Shown: positions 34,722-44,221, numbered from the stretch's first letter. The stretch is DNA of 64,000 nt from Mycobacterium sp. SM1 (GCF_018361265.1 NZ_JAFLNH010000003.1:508501-572500), one strand, 5' to 3'. A program made the numbers and translations. Notes: a model not told the origin generated them from the letters alone.

Positions 34722-35909
34722 TTAGATACCGAGTGCCGCACTGAGCCTATCCACGGCGGCTCGCGCCGCGTCGTCGCTCGTGTGTCCGTACACGTCGCCG
34801 GTGACCGCGATCGAGGAGTGCCCGAGCAGGTCGGCCACCGCCTTGATGTGCACCCCGGCCTCAAGCCACGCCACCGCCGCGGAGTGTCGCAGCGTGTGCA
34901 CACCGACACCCTCGACCTTGGCCGCCTTGGCGGCGACCTCGACGACGCGCAGCAGGTTCCGCGGGTCGACCGGCCCGCCCAGCTCGGTCGTGAACACTAG
35001 GCCGCTATCGCGCCACTGATTCGCCGCGCGAAGGCGCTCGTCCGCCTGTGCCGTCTTGTGCGCGCGGAGCAGCTCGACGACGGCCGGGGCGAGCGGCACC
35101 GTGCGGCGTGACCGGGCCGTCTTGGGCTCGCTCACGACGAGCTGGCCGCCAATGCGCCCGATCGTCGCCGCCACCTTGAGCAGCCCGGCGTCGAGGTCGA
35201 CCCGGTCCCAAGTCAGCGCCAGCACCTCGCCGCGCCGCAGCCCCGTCGCCGCGATCAACACCAGCGCCATGTGATAGCGCGACTCGGCCGCGTGCTTGAG
35301 CACCGCGGCAGCGGCGTCGGGGTCGAGGTGCCTCGCCTCGGTGCGTGCGACGCCGGGCCGCTTCACCGCGGCGGCTGGATTCTTGGCGAGCAGGCCGTCG
35401 CGCACTGCGCCGTCGAGCCCGGCTCGCAGAACTGTATACGTCTGGCGGATCGTCGAGTCGGACAGCGCACGCCGCACGTCCTCACCCTCAGTGCGCGGAG
35501 GCTTTGTCTTGGCGCGCATCGCCAGCACGAGCGCCTCGACGTCGCTGGGCTTGAGCTTGTCGAGTCGGATCGCGCCAAACGGCTCAGGCTCAAGGTGCCG
35601 CCGTGACAGATTCGAGTACAGCTCGCGCGTCGCCTGTTTGCGGTCGCTGGCCGCCAATGTCGTTGCGCGCCAGTGCGCCAGCCACGCGCCGACGGGCATC
35701 TTGGCGTCGCGGGCCGGTGCACCGGACTCGATGCGTTCGCGCACCTTGCGCAGTTTGTCGCGGACCTCGGCCCGCGTGGGCGCATAAACGCGCACGCGCT
35801 TGGTCTCGCCGTTGTCGTCCTTGTAAGGGAGCGCGCCCACGTATCCCACCGGGCGGCCGTTCCTCATGCGCTTGTAGATCGAGCCCTCGCCGTTCGCGTT
35901 CCGCGCCAT
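34722..35909 (-). CDS. int: tyrosine integrase of element A
   Basis: A 395-residue phage-type integrase. An N-terminal arm-binding region (GSIYKRMRNGRPVGYVGALP) is followed by a core-binding domain and a catalytic domain with Arg in ATGLRRGEVLAL, HTLRHSAAVAW, LLGHSSIAVTGDVYGHTS (Tyr in VYGH). ATG 35909 is used; longer readings have no family similarity. It points toward attL, the normal arrangement. A remnant of a very similar C terminus stands next to the middle attachment site. Confidence 0.93.
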   Translation of the reverse strand: MARNANGEGSIYKRMRNGRPVGYVGALPYKDDNGETKRVRVYAPTRAEVRDKLRKVRERIESGAPARDAKMPVGAWLAHWRATTLAASDRKQATRELYSNLSRRHLEPEPFGAIRLDKLKPSDVEALVLAMRAKTKPPRTEGEDVRRALSDSTIRQTYTVLRAGLDGAVRDGLLAKNPAAAVKRPGVARTEARHLDPDAAAAVLKHAAESRYHMALVLIAATGLRRGEVLALTWDRVDLDAGLLKVAATIGRIGGQLVVSEPKTARSRRTVPLAPAVVELLRAHKTAQADERLRAANQWRDSGLVFTTELGGPVDPRNLLRVVEVAAKAAKVEGVGVHTLRHSAAVAWLEAGVHIKAVADLLGHSSIAVTGDVYGHTSDDAARAAVDRLSAALGI

Positions 35910-36083
35910 CGCCGCCCTTTCATTGCGATCTGCGTCACCTGGGATAAGTGGTCGTCGCGTATCCGCACCGTACACGAGATGGCACTCAGCATGACTCAAG
36001 GCGCTGACGACACGTGTCGCCATAGCTTCAAGCAAGTTCGCGAAAACCGGCGAATCACACCGCGAGACAAGGGACAGAAGCAC

Positions 36084-36176
36084 ATGAACAAGGACAACAG
36101 CGACCATCAGCCGCTCCTCTTGTCGGTAACCGATGCGAGGCGGCGGCTCGGCGGCATTGGCGTCACGAAGATTTAC
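36084..36176 (+). pseudogene. xis: excisionase/AlpA-type gene cut off by an IS
   Basis: ATG 36084 opens a frame reading MNKDNSDHQPLLLSVTDARR, then RLGGIGVTKIY, the first helix-turn-helix of small excisionases. After 31 codons the left end of the ISL3-family IS begins. The continuation is not found on the far side of the IS, so the rest was deleted. The gene is divergent from the integrase, with a 174-base regulatory gap. Confidence 0.7.
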
Positions 36177-37266
36177 GGCCCTCCTGACGTTTCCGTGGGT
36201 GGGTGGGGCCGATTCGGGGCCGTGATCTGATGGTTGATTTCGTTTGTGCTCGTTTCCGCGATAGTTGCCTGTAGCGCTGCCCGGGTGGGAGGTGTCCATG
36301 TGGAGCCCCCGAGCGCAGCGAGGCGGAACGACATGGACACCGACGAGCGGGTAGCGCAGAATCGGCGACGTCTGAGAGGGGAAACCCGAGGGGTGCCCTG
36401 GTGGAGGGGTGTTAGCCGCGGCCGGGCAGGGTGGGGCGGTGGCCGCCGAGGGCGAGCATGGCCAGGGCGATCAGCGCGGCGGGGTTGTGGAATCCGAACG
36501 CAATCCGGGTCAGGAGTCGGATCTTGGTGTTGGTGGATTCGATCAATCCTTGGGGCAGGCCGTGGTCGAGGGCGGCGTCGATGGCCTCGCGGTGGCGTTT
36601 GATGCGGCGGGCCAGCTCGACGAAGACCGGGATGCGGCAGCGCCGCGCCCAGGAGATCCACTTGTCGAGGGCGTCTTTGCCGTCCTGGCCTTTGACCGAA
36701 AACACATGCCGCAGGCCATCTTTGAGCAGGTACGCGCGGTAGAGCCGGGTGTCGGTCTTGGCGATCCAGGCCAGCTTGGCGCTCTGGCGTTCGGTGAGGT
36801 CCTCGGGGTTTTTCCACAGCGCGTAGCGGGCGGCTTTGAGCCGCCGTGCCCGCTCATGACCCGGCCGCGGCGCGGTGTTCCTGCTGGGCCGACCACGGCC
36901 CCACTTGGGCTCGCCGCGCGCGATCGCTCGCGCGTCGTTCCAGGCCCGGCGCCGCTCGGCATCCAGCGCCTCGGTGGCCCAGGCCACCACATGAAACGGA
37001 TCTGCGCAGCGGATCGCGCCCGGGCAGCGCTCGGCGACCACATCGGCAATCCACTCCGCCGCATCGGCGGACACATGGGTGATCTGCGCGCACCGCTGGG
37101 CGCCCAGAGCGTCGAAAAACCGCCGCAGCGTCTTGGTGTCGCGGCCCGGGGCGGCCCACACCAGCCGGCCGCTGTCGTGGTCAACCACCACCGTGATTAT
37201 GTGGAATCTGATCCGGCGTCAAACCCCGGGCGGATTTTTCGATCGAATCCGGTTTCAGGCGGGGGC

Positions 37267-39598
37267 TTATTTGTGGCTGATCTCGACGATGGGCAGCATG
37301 GTCGGGGTCGGGCGGGCTCCGATGTGGTGGGGTGTTGGTCCGGCCGGGGTGGGGACGTCGGCGAGCCGGTCGAGGAGGGCGTCGAGGGCGGCGTGACCGT
37401 CGTCGACGGCGGCGCGTTCTTCGCCGGAGAGCGGGATGGTGGCGCGCATACGCTGTAGGTTGTCCTTGGCTTCAAGCAGCTGGGCCTTGGTCGAGCCTTT
37501 TGGGGTGTAGAAATCGCAACGGGCGCAAGCCATTCGGTGCGGACATTGTTCGAAGAAGCTGTAGGCGCACCAGCCGTGGCCGAGGTCATAGTGCTGCCAG
37601 GGTTCTCCCGCGGCGGCCGCGCCGGCGATGACGGCGTCGCGGTCGACGAGGACCTCGATAGCGCGGACGTTGCGGGCGAAGTATCCGGCCTCGGCGTAGG
37701 CCTTCGACAGCGTGTTCGGGGTGATCTTGGCGTCGTGCTGGGTGGTGGTGGGACTGCGATGCCCGAGCCAGGCCTGCAGCTCGAACAGCGTCATCGGCTC
37801 CTTGGCGTTGTAGAGCTGGCTGGCGATGGTGGAGCGGGCGCGGTGGCTGGTGATGTTGCCGCGGACGTCGGAGGTGGGGACACCGGCTTTAGCGCACAAC
37901 GCCGGGATGATCGTGTGGTTGATGTAGGCCTTGGCGACGGGCTGGGCGCGCACGCAGAAAAGTATGTCGACGTGTTCGCCGGTCTTGCGGTCCAGCCGTT
38001 TGGGCTGGTTGGGGCGCAGCGCCTGCCAGGCCTCGATGGCCTGCCCGACGATCGGGTCGACGGGCTTGGTGAAGGCGGTGCCGGTCTTGTGCACGGGCAC
38101 GTCGAGCAGGCAGACTGAGTCCTCGGCGAGAATCTCACGCGAGTCGCCGCAAATGGGTTGCCCTGCGTGCTGCCAGCGGATGCATCCGACCCGCAGTCGT
38201 GAGATCTCGTCGCTGCGCAGCCCGGAAAACAGCCAGGTCAATGTGACCGCGCGGATCAACTCCATCGGATAGTAGGTTTCGGCGGAGCTACCGGGCAGAT
38301 CAGCAGAATTCAGGTTCAACCCCGCCCACAGCAACTTGGCCCACACCTGGTCGGCGATCACGCGTGGATTGGCGCCGATCAGGGCGGCGATGCTACGCGG
38401 AAGGGCCAGCGCGCGATTCGGGTCGAACCGGCGCGGGATCCATTCCCATTCCTGGCAGTCGTGGAAGAACATGCGCGTGGCCACGAGGTTGTGCGCTTTG
38501 GTGCGCGGCGAGATCGGTTGTCCGACGCGGTCGCCGAGCCCGTCGTGACGCTGAACCCAGTCGCCGACGCTCATTCGGTCGACTGCGGCGACCCAGGCCG
38601 CGCAGGTCGCCCTGGTCCACTGAGCAGGCTCGGTGATCTCGGGGTGCTCGGCGGCCATCCACCGCCCGGCCTTGGCCATGATGGTGCGGACCGTGGCGCG
38701 CACCTTTGGGGTCAGTGTCGAGGTTGCCTGCCAGCGCTGGATCCAGGCGGTCCACGCCGGATCGGCGCCTTCGATGTGGGTGAAGTGGTTGTTTCCGGTG
38801 CGCACCGGCGGATCACAGTAGCCCAGCGCGGCGACCGCCCGCTGCAGCGCATACAGCATCGAGCCCTGGTGCCCGTCGGTGGCCGGATGGGCACGCAACG
38901 CGGCGAACGCCTCGGCGCTCAAATCGTCGAGCCGGGGACTGCGGTTGAGCAGCAGGGCCTGGCTGAACACGCCCCGGCACCGGTGCTTGGCGCCCAAGCT
39001 ATCGCGGTATCCCCACCGGTCGAGCACCTCGCTGGCCCGCCGCAGCGACTCCTCGACGGCGGGTTCACCAAAGATCAAGCAGGCCAAGTGAAGCCGGTTG
39101 AACATGCCCAGCCGGTGAAAGTCGCTCAAACCCGCCCAGCAGGTAGGCCAGCGCCACCACGAACGGGCGAAGCGTCGACTCGGTTGACAGCGGCTGGCAG
39201 GTGATGAACTCCCGCACGCTGGGGCCGCACAGCCGTGCCCACTCCCACGGCGTCCAGCCCCACCAGGACTGGCCGGTGTCGGCGCAGCGCTGCAACACAA
39301 TCGCCGCAGCCTGGGTACCGGCACGCCGGAAACGGACGTGATCGCCATGATGCAGCCCGGCCAGGGTCTCATCGAGCGGCGTGGTCAGCCGCGCCAGCGC
39401 ATCCCAGTGTCCTGCGGTTCGTCGTGGAATGCCGGCCACCCGGCGCCGCAGCCCTACCCAACCCAGCGCGGCCAGCGCCGCGGATTCGTCCTCGCCCAAA
39501 GCGACCCGGTCATCCCAGCGACCATCCCGCCGAAGCTGCCCAGACGGCCGCTGGTCCGGGCGCATCCCGGCCGGCAACGCCGGCGTCACGGCGGTCAC
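37267..39598 (-). pseudogene. Tn554 TnpB-like tyrosine recombinase, frameshifted
   Basis: GTG 39598 overlaps the tnpA stop as GTGA. The frame runs to LRPFVVALAYLL near 39130 and continues in another frame as AGLSDFHRLGMFNRLHLACL to the stop at 37267. Total length 2332 bases is one base more than a whole number of codons (777 codons if one base is removed). The C-terminal catalytic part is complete (Arg in WLFSGLRSDEISRL; SHRARSTIASQL; WLGHRSPTTTQHDA), followed by a Cys-rich FEQCPHRMACARCDFYTPKG segment typical of TnpB. The shift point is near CTCAAACCCGCCCAGCAGG (39128-39146). Confidence 0.75.
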
Positions 39599-40644
39599 GG
39601 CGAGTCCTGCCCGTGCGCGTCGGGTCCGGTGAGCATGCCGATCCGCCACGCGTGGATCTGCGCCATAGAGGAGCTCAGCTTCGCCGACAACTCCCGCCCG
39701 GACAGGTGGATGTACTGCAGCGTGGAGTCGGTGCTGCGGTGCCCGGCGAACGTGGCGATCGCGTACAGCTCCCAGCCCATCCGCGCCAGGTCCGTTAGAC
39801 ACAAATGCCGCGTGGTATGAGCAGAGAATCGAGGAAGGTTGGCCGCCAAAGCGAGTCGCCGCACCACCTTCGACCAGGTCCACAACGTGATAGGTTCGGC
39901 GCGGTTGCGACGCGACTCCGACAAAAACAACGCTCCCCGCGCCCGGCTCACTGTCGCCCGGTGCTGCAGGTAGGCCGACAGCAGCACGCCTGTGGGCGCC
40001 GAGTACGGCACCACCCGCTCACGGCGGGTCTTGGTTGTCTCCGCGCGCACCCGCACAGTGCGATGCGCCGGGTCGAGATCGTCGCTGCGCAGCGAGCACA
40101 GTTCCTCGCGCCGCAGCGCCGCGTCGTAGGCCAGTGCGAGCATTACCCGGTTGCGGATCGGCTCATCAGCGACCACGCCCAGCAGTTTCAGCCAGTCGGC
40201 CTCGCTGGGTATCCACGGCAATTTCACCATCCGCGGCACCAGCGAGCCCACCCCTGCACCGGATCGTGCGCCAGGCGTATAACGGCCCCGGCCAACAGGA
40301 TTCGACTCCCGGACGCCTTCTTCGACCAGGAAGTCGTAGAACAGCCGAACCGGCACCAGACGCTGCTGCAAGGTCGCGTTTGCCAGCCCTGACCCCGAGT
40401 CCAAGGCCACCACGTTGACGCCGCGCCGACTCGGCCGGCTCTTCAGCTCCCGCACGAACACCGCCACGTGCGCTCGGGTCGCGGTCAGCGGGTCGATCTC
40501 CTCCCGTTCGCAGACTTCCAGGTACTCGGCCAATCCCCGCGTATATGCATCGATGGTCCGCGGCGCGCGCCCCAAATCGATCCAAATCCGCAGCCACTCC
40601 ATGGCCCGCTCATGCCGAGCCAGTACCGGCCACTTCGTCTCCAT
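39595..40644 (-). CDS. Tn554 TnpA-like tyrosine recombinase
   Basis: A 349-residue recombinase with an N-terminal SAM-like domain (TIDAYTRGLAEYLEVCEREE) and a catalytic domain: AYDAALRREELCSLRSDDL with the first Arg, TKTRRERVVPYS, HTTRHLCLTDLA, AGHRSTDSTLQYIHLS with His and Tyr. ATG 40644 is preferred over TTG 40680 by the look of the N terminus (METKWPVLARHERAME). It probably works with the overlapping second recombinase. Confidence 0.85.
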   Translation of the reverse strand: METKWPVLARHERAMEWLRIWIDLGRAPRTIDAYTRGLAEYLEVCEREEIDPLTATRAHVAVFVRELKSRPSRRGVNVVALDSGSGLANATLQQRLVPVRLFYDFLVEEGVRESNPVGRGRYTPGARSGAGVGSLVPRMVKLPWIPSEADWLKLLGVVADEPIRNRVMLALAYDAALRREELCSLRSDDLDPAHRTVRVRAETTKTRRERVVPYSAPTGVLLSAYLQHRATVSRARGALFLSESRRNRAEPITLWTWSKVVRRLALAANLPRFSAHTTRHLCLTDLARMGWELYAIATFAGHRSTDSTLQYIHLSGRELSAKLSSSMAQIHAWRIGMLTGPDAHGQDSP

Positions 40645-41408
40645 AGCCTCAGGCACGCCGCAGACCACCCCGTCGCCCAATCACGCTGATCCGTGACGTT
40701 ACTGGGCCGCGCCGTGGTCCCCGCCGATCGACACGCTGGTCTAATTCCACGTAACTTATAGCTACTTGTGGTGACGCTTATAGGAGATCTCATCGATGCC
40801 GATCCGACGCAGACCCGCAAACCGATCAGCGGTCTTTTCGGTGTCGGCCCACACGTGGGCCACGATCGCCCCTACGGTGCGCCAGGCGACCCGCATCAAC
40901 TCGCACACCGCGGTTTTCGAGCACGCCACCGCCAGCCACGCCACCGTGTCATCGAAGGCGTAGGTGTGCCCGGCATGGTGGCGCGCCCACGGCACCGCCA
41001 CCACCGTAGGCCCATGGGCGGGGCAGTTCACCCGCGGCGCATCGGCCTCCAGCACCACCTGCATCGTGCCCCAATCCAGGCCCCGCCACCGGCGCCGACC
41101 CTCACCCCGGTCATACCAGGGCGCCCTGCGACCGCAGCGGCCACAACGGCGCGAAACACCACTTCGCGGCCGCACCCGCGCCACCACCAGCGTGTCGCCG
41201 TCGGCGTCTTCCTCCCCGAACTCCTCGAACTCGATGTCTTCGATCACGGTGCGCTGGTCGACACCCAGCAGCGCACGCCATAGCCTCACATTGCGCACGT
41301 CGTTGTTGGCTCCTTTGGTTCCTGACCTTCCACAAGCCAGAAACCTTAAGCCACAACGACGTGCGCCCCTTACATCAACAACCGGCCCACGGAAGCGTCA
41401 GAAGAGCC

Positions 41409-41830
41409 GCATCTTTGAGGACTTCGTCACCGTCGCCCTGGGCGAAGCGCTGCGGCGACTCGGCGGAAACAGTGTCACCCAAGCGCGCTTTCATTTGGAC
41501 GTGGCGAAGAGGGTCGACATGCGGCCCGATCTGCTGTGGTACCGGGACGGAATAGCGCGGGCCGTCATCGACGCCAAATACAAAGCCGAGCGGCCCGACG
41601 GCTTCCCCAACGTCGATCTCTACCAAATGCTGGCCTACTGCACAGTTCTGGGCCTTCCAGAAGTACACCTGGTGTACGCCAAAGGAAACGAATCGATGGA
41701 ACGGCACACCGTTCAAACCAATGGTGTCGTGATATATTGCCATGCAATAGATTTGGCGATGTCACCGGCCAATCTGCTGCGGCAAATCGATAGTCTTGGC
41801 CATTTCATTAGCCGCTCAACGGCGTTGTGA
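41409..41830 (+). pseudogene. mcrC: mcrC remnant (C-terminal nuclease part)
   Basis: Directly after the IS end the frame reads IFEDFVTVALGEALRRLGGN, then DLLWYRDGIARAVIDAKYKA and NVDLYQMLAYCTVLGLPEVH, the nuclease part of McrC, the subunit that cuts DNA with modified cytosine together with the GTPase McrB. The N-terminal part of McrC and all of McrB are missing, removed by the IS-linked deletion. The remaining frame is intact to TGA 41828-41830 and overlaps the next gene. Confidence 0.75.
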
Positions 41831-42459
41831 ACGCCTGCCGGATCGGCGCTCATTCTGGGCTGGGTCGTCCGACACCGGCACGGAGAATGCCCCTCGGGCG
41901 TCGGCGCCGACTATGCCCCGATTTCCTGGCGAGTTTGGTATCTGGATTGCACGGGCTGGGCGCAGATACACTCGTTTACGTGCTGGACGAAGACCGAGAC
42001 GAAGCGGAGCGAGTATTCGCCGCGTCCGACCGCTCTTCAGGACTTGTGGTTCTGCCGGAACGGCGACGCCTTGACGACGGCAGTGGCGTTTACGAAAAAG
42101 GCTTGATCGACTTCGTGAAGGATCTACGGGCCGAAGGCATCACGGTCGCGTGGGCGGATGCACCGGAGCGGCGTGCTTTCATCGAAAAGCGCTCAGCGGC
42201 TGAGGTCATCTGGGGGGCTGCCCTCGGAGTGCCCGGCGGCGTGCTGTCAGCCGCCACCTGGGCGGCACTTGTTCGGTGGTTCGGGCGAAGCCCTCAAAGC
42301 ACGGGCCGCGTCCGAGTGGAGGTCCTCCGGGAGAAGAGCCACCCCGATGGCACCACTACGCGCGAATGGATGACATACGAAGGCACCGGGGCGGAAGTCG
42401 CCGAATTGATGCAGGCCGACCCGCCGACTGCGCTTCAATCCAAGTCATCGGAGGTGTGA
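41827..42459 (+). CDS. unknown protein coupled to mcrC, one membrane segment
   Basis: A 210-residue protein I do not recognise. GTG 41827 overlaps the mcrC stop as GTGA. The first half is a mixed alpha/beta region (GADTLVYVLDEDRDEAERVF; KGLIDFVKDLRAEGITVAWA); a hydrophobic stretch AAEVIWGAALGVPGGVLSAA, about residues 123-150, may be a membrane helix; the end is polar. Coupling to mcrC suggests an accessory role in that restriction system, but that is inference. Confidence 0.6.
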   Translation: MNACRIGAHSGLGRPTPARRMPLGRRRRLCPDFLASLVSGLHGLGADTLVYVLDEDRDEAERVFAASDRSSGLVVLPERRRLDDGSGVYEKGLIDFVKDLRAEGITVAWADAPERRAFIEKRSAAEVIWGAALGVPGGVLSAATWAALVRWFGRSPQSTGRVRVEVLREKSHPDGTTTREWMTYEGTGAEVAELMQADPPTALQSKSSEV

Positions 42460-42463
42460 AACC

Positions 42464-43266
42464 GTGACCGCCCACTCCGGAGAATCCGAGCAGCCCATCG
42501 AGGGAGCCGATGCCGGTCCCGCCGAACAATATTGGGAGGATCGGAAGCGTGAGCGGATTCAGGCCGCACACAACCGTGCCAGCAGGCTGGCCGACGCCGC
42601 ATACGATGCCCTCAACTCCTCACCGGACGAGGCGGAAGATTTCGCGCGGCAGGCTTTGCGGGCAGCCGCTGAAACATACTGGTTCGCGGAAGGAACGGTT
42701 CGTGCAGCCGCTGAGCACCAGTATCTTCACGAGATTGGACGATGGACCAGTGAGAACTTCGACTGTCAACTCGACTGCAAGGGAACGAGTTACAGCACAT
42801 CGTGTCCGGTCATGCTGGCTGATAAGCGGGTTGGTCTCTCAGTCGGGATCGTGGCCAGGGTGGTGTGCTCGATCTGCGGCGAGAACCTGTCCGAGTGCTC
42901 CCATCGTCGGAGTCGACTGTACTGGGTGCGAGGCGGACCAACGGCCTTCGGACCTTGCCGGGTGTGCCGAGAAGGCGAGTGCGAACATGAGCCGAGCGAG
43001 CTTTACCGGGCCCCCGTCATCGGGGTCAACAAGGACGTGTGCTGGAGGAAGCTAGCTTTGTCGACGTGCCGGCCGACCCACTGGCGCGTCAAACGAACTT
43101 GTCCATCAACACCAACCACCTTCGCGAACTTCTCGGGACGGCTTTTCATGCGGGCATGCCTGTCAGCTGCGACCACTGCCTAGAGCCTTATCACGGGCTG
43201 CCGGCATCGCTTAACATCTCTGGTCTGTCCGGCGACCAGGCTCGCGGCGGCGTGGCGAACCCTTAG
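42464..43266 (+). pseudogene. unknown Cys-rich protein, frameshifted
   Basis: The frame from GTG 42464 gives a helical N-terminal part (SRLADAAYDALNSSPDEAED) and three Cys clusters like zinc ribbons: VVCSICGENLSECSH, FGPCRVCREGECEH and, after a shift, VSCDHCLEPYHGL. Near 43036-43042 GACGTGTGCTGGAGG should read GACGTGCTGGAGG; a duplicated TG moves the frame, and the natural continuation LEEASFVDVPADPLARQTNL runs to 43266. If corrected it would be about 267 residues. It follows the previous gene by four bases. Function unknown. Confidence 0.65.
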
Positions 43267-43565
43267 TCCGATCCCACAGGATGACGACCGAAGTACTCAA
43301 CCACGGCCCGCCGGATCAACTCTGACGCAGAAGAACCCTCCGCCCTAGCACGACGCACCAACTCCTCACGGATGGCATCAGGTAACCGCACCGTCGTCAA
43401 CGGCGTCTCCCCGGGCGCCGCAACGCCCTTGCGCGGCCGGCCCCTGCGCAGAAACGCAGGATTGACATCGACGGAAAGAACTTCGTCCGCGGTGGGCGGA
43501 TGCGCCTCGTAATCCGCGGCCATCTCCGCGTAGTCTTCGTCGGAAAATCGGCGCTTGCGGCTCAT
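43263..43565 (-). CDS. ribbon-helix-helix antitoxin
   Basis: A 100-residue protein: an acidic N-terminal part (SRKRRFSDEDYAEMAADYEA) and a C-terminal ribbon-helix-helix (ETPLTTVRLPDAIREELVRR, then SSASELIRRAVVEYF). It follows the toxin-like gene in the same direction with a 17-base gap. ATG 43565 is preferred over the start five codons earlier. A remnant with the same N-terminal motif lies at 47510-47624. Confidence 0.75.
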   Translation of the reverse strand: MSRKRRFSDEDYAEMAADYEAHPPTADEVLSVDVNPAFLRRGRPRKGVAAPGETPLTTVRLPDAIREELVRRARAEGSSASELIRRAVVEYFGRHPVGSD

Positions 43566-43582
43566 GGTTATCCTTTGCATCT

Positions 43583-43879
43583 TCAGGTCCGCTGCGGACC
43601 GTATTCGGGATCGATCAGTTCGTCGAGCCCCAGTGACTCGATGAGGCTGCGGCGGAGCATCATTGCGTGAAACACATCGACCACGAGTGGGTCAGCCAGA
43701 TCGGCAATGACCTCGATCCACGGCTGGCCGGTCACCGCAGGCCCGATGAACAGCACCGGCTGCGCGCCGGGACGGCGAGCTTCGAGCGACAGGCGCAGCG
43801 CGGGAAAACTCACCAAGGCGCGGATCTCGGTGTCGAGGATCAGATGAGCACGGGCGCTTGGCCTGATGCTGATCCGCAC
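43583..43879 (-). CDS. probable toxin of a type II toxin-antitoxin pair
   Basis: A 98-residue protein, MRISIRPSARAHLILDTEIR onward, which lies directly upstream of the ribbon-helix-helix antitoxin. The sequence (FIGPAVTGQPWIEVIADLAD; VVDVFHAMMLRRSLIESLGL) does not belong to RelE, VapC, MazF or BrnT as far as I can see. The pairing is the main evidence for toxin function. Confidence 0.6.
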   Translation of the reverse strand: MRISIRPSARAHLILDTEIRALVSFPALRLSLEARRPGAQPVLFIGPAVTGQPWIEVIADLADPLVVDVFHAMMLRRSLIESLGLDELIDPEYGPQRT

Positions 43880-43979
43880 ACATAGAAAGCGTAATACATT
43901 TTAGCGAGGAGGTGCAACACATTTTCGCAAGGTACGGCGGCCCAACGGATGCGCTGCCGAGGTGACAGCGCTTGGACGT

Positions 43980-44001
43980 CGTTGTCACACCGTTGTCACA
44001 C
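43980..44001 (-). repeat. tandem 11-mer near the middle attachment site
   Basis: CGTTGTCACAC occurs twice without a gap. In reverse complement it reads GTGTGACAACG and resembles the GGATGGCAACG arm repeats at the left end of element A, so it could be the opposite arm of that element. Confidence 0.4.
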
Positions 44002-44112
44002 GACCGACGAAACACGCTGGCACCAGGTAGGACACCCGGGGAGTGTTCTCCCAGCTGAACGGGGTTACAGAGACGATGTGAGGTGACTCGACAGCACCGG
44101 TCCCGGACTGGA

Positions 44113-44166
44113 GGTCAAGTGGTCGCAGGTTCAAATCCTGTCAGCCCGACCAAAGTTTCCGCAGGT
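44113..44166 (+). other. middle attachment site (junction of elements A and B)
   Basis: A 54-bp exact copy of 34060-34113, containing the last 40 bases of the tRNA but no 5' half, so it is not a tRNA gene. The base before the core differs (GGAGGTC against GGGGGTC). It separates element A from element B. Confidence 0.88.
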
Positions 44167-44221
44167 AGACGCCATATCGGTGGCCCGCGGACATGCACAA
44201 AGCAGTACCCGCTAGGGGTAT

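Larger units (their letters stand above)
37197..40762 (-). mobile_element. small transposon with two tyrosine recombinases inserted in the IS
   Basis: The intact IS reads CCGTGAGGTACTTG; here CCGTGA ends at 37196 and TACTTG resumes at 40763, which fixes the element to within a few bases. It contains only a 349-residue recombinase and a ~776-residue second one, overlapping by four bases, in the style of Tn554 TnpA/TnpB. No TnpC and no cargo gene are visible, and there is no clear target duplication. Confidence 0.75.
36412..41298 (-). pseudogene. ISL3-family transposase, interrupted (copy 1)
   Basis: The N-terminal part is at 41298-40763 (MRNVRLWRALLGVDQRTVIE, zinc-like CGRCGRRAPWYDRG) and the C-terminal part at 37196-36412 (ending with QGLIESTNTKIRLLTRIAFG, which holds the catalytic Glu of ISL3 transposases). 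The two parts sum to 1321 bases against 1323 in intact copies; two bases were lost at the insertion. Several amino-acid differences from copies 2 and 3 (for example DQ for EQ, DHGLPQG for DHGLSQG) show that it is an older or separate variant. Confidence 0.88.
36177..41408 (-). mobile_element. ISL3-family IS, copy 1, split by a two-recombinase transposon
   Basis: The outer ends GGCCCTCCTGACGTTTCCGT (36177) and, inverted, GGCTCTTCTGACGCTTCCGT (41408) are the terminal inverted repeats seen in copies 2 and 3. Without the 3566-bp insertion at 37197-40762 the IS would be 1666 bp; the intact copies are 1668 bp. The flanking octamers (agatttac on the left, gcatcttt on the right) do not match, unlike the other two copies, so sequence next to it was deleted. 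An 11-bp inverted repeat (GGTGTCCATGT at 36291, ACATGGACACC at 36331) lies behind the transposase. Confidence 0.88.

Noticed and set aside
44113..44166. tRNA gene at the middle attachment site
   Set aside because: Only the 3' half is present; D arm and 5' acceptor strand are missing. The same holds for 60723-60761.
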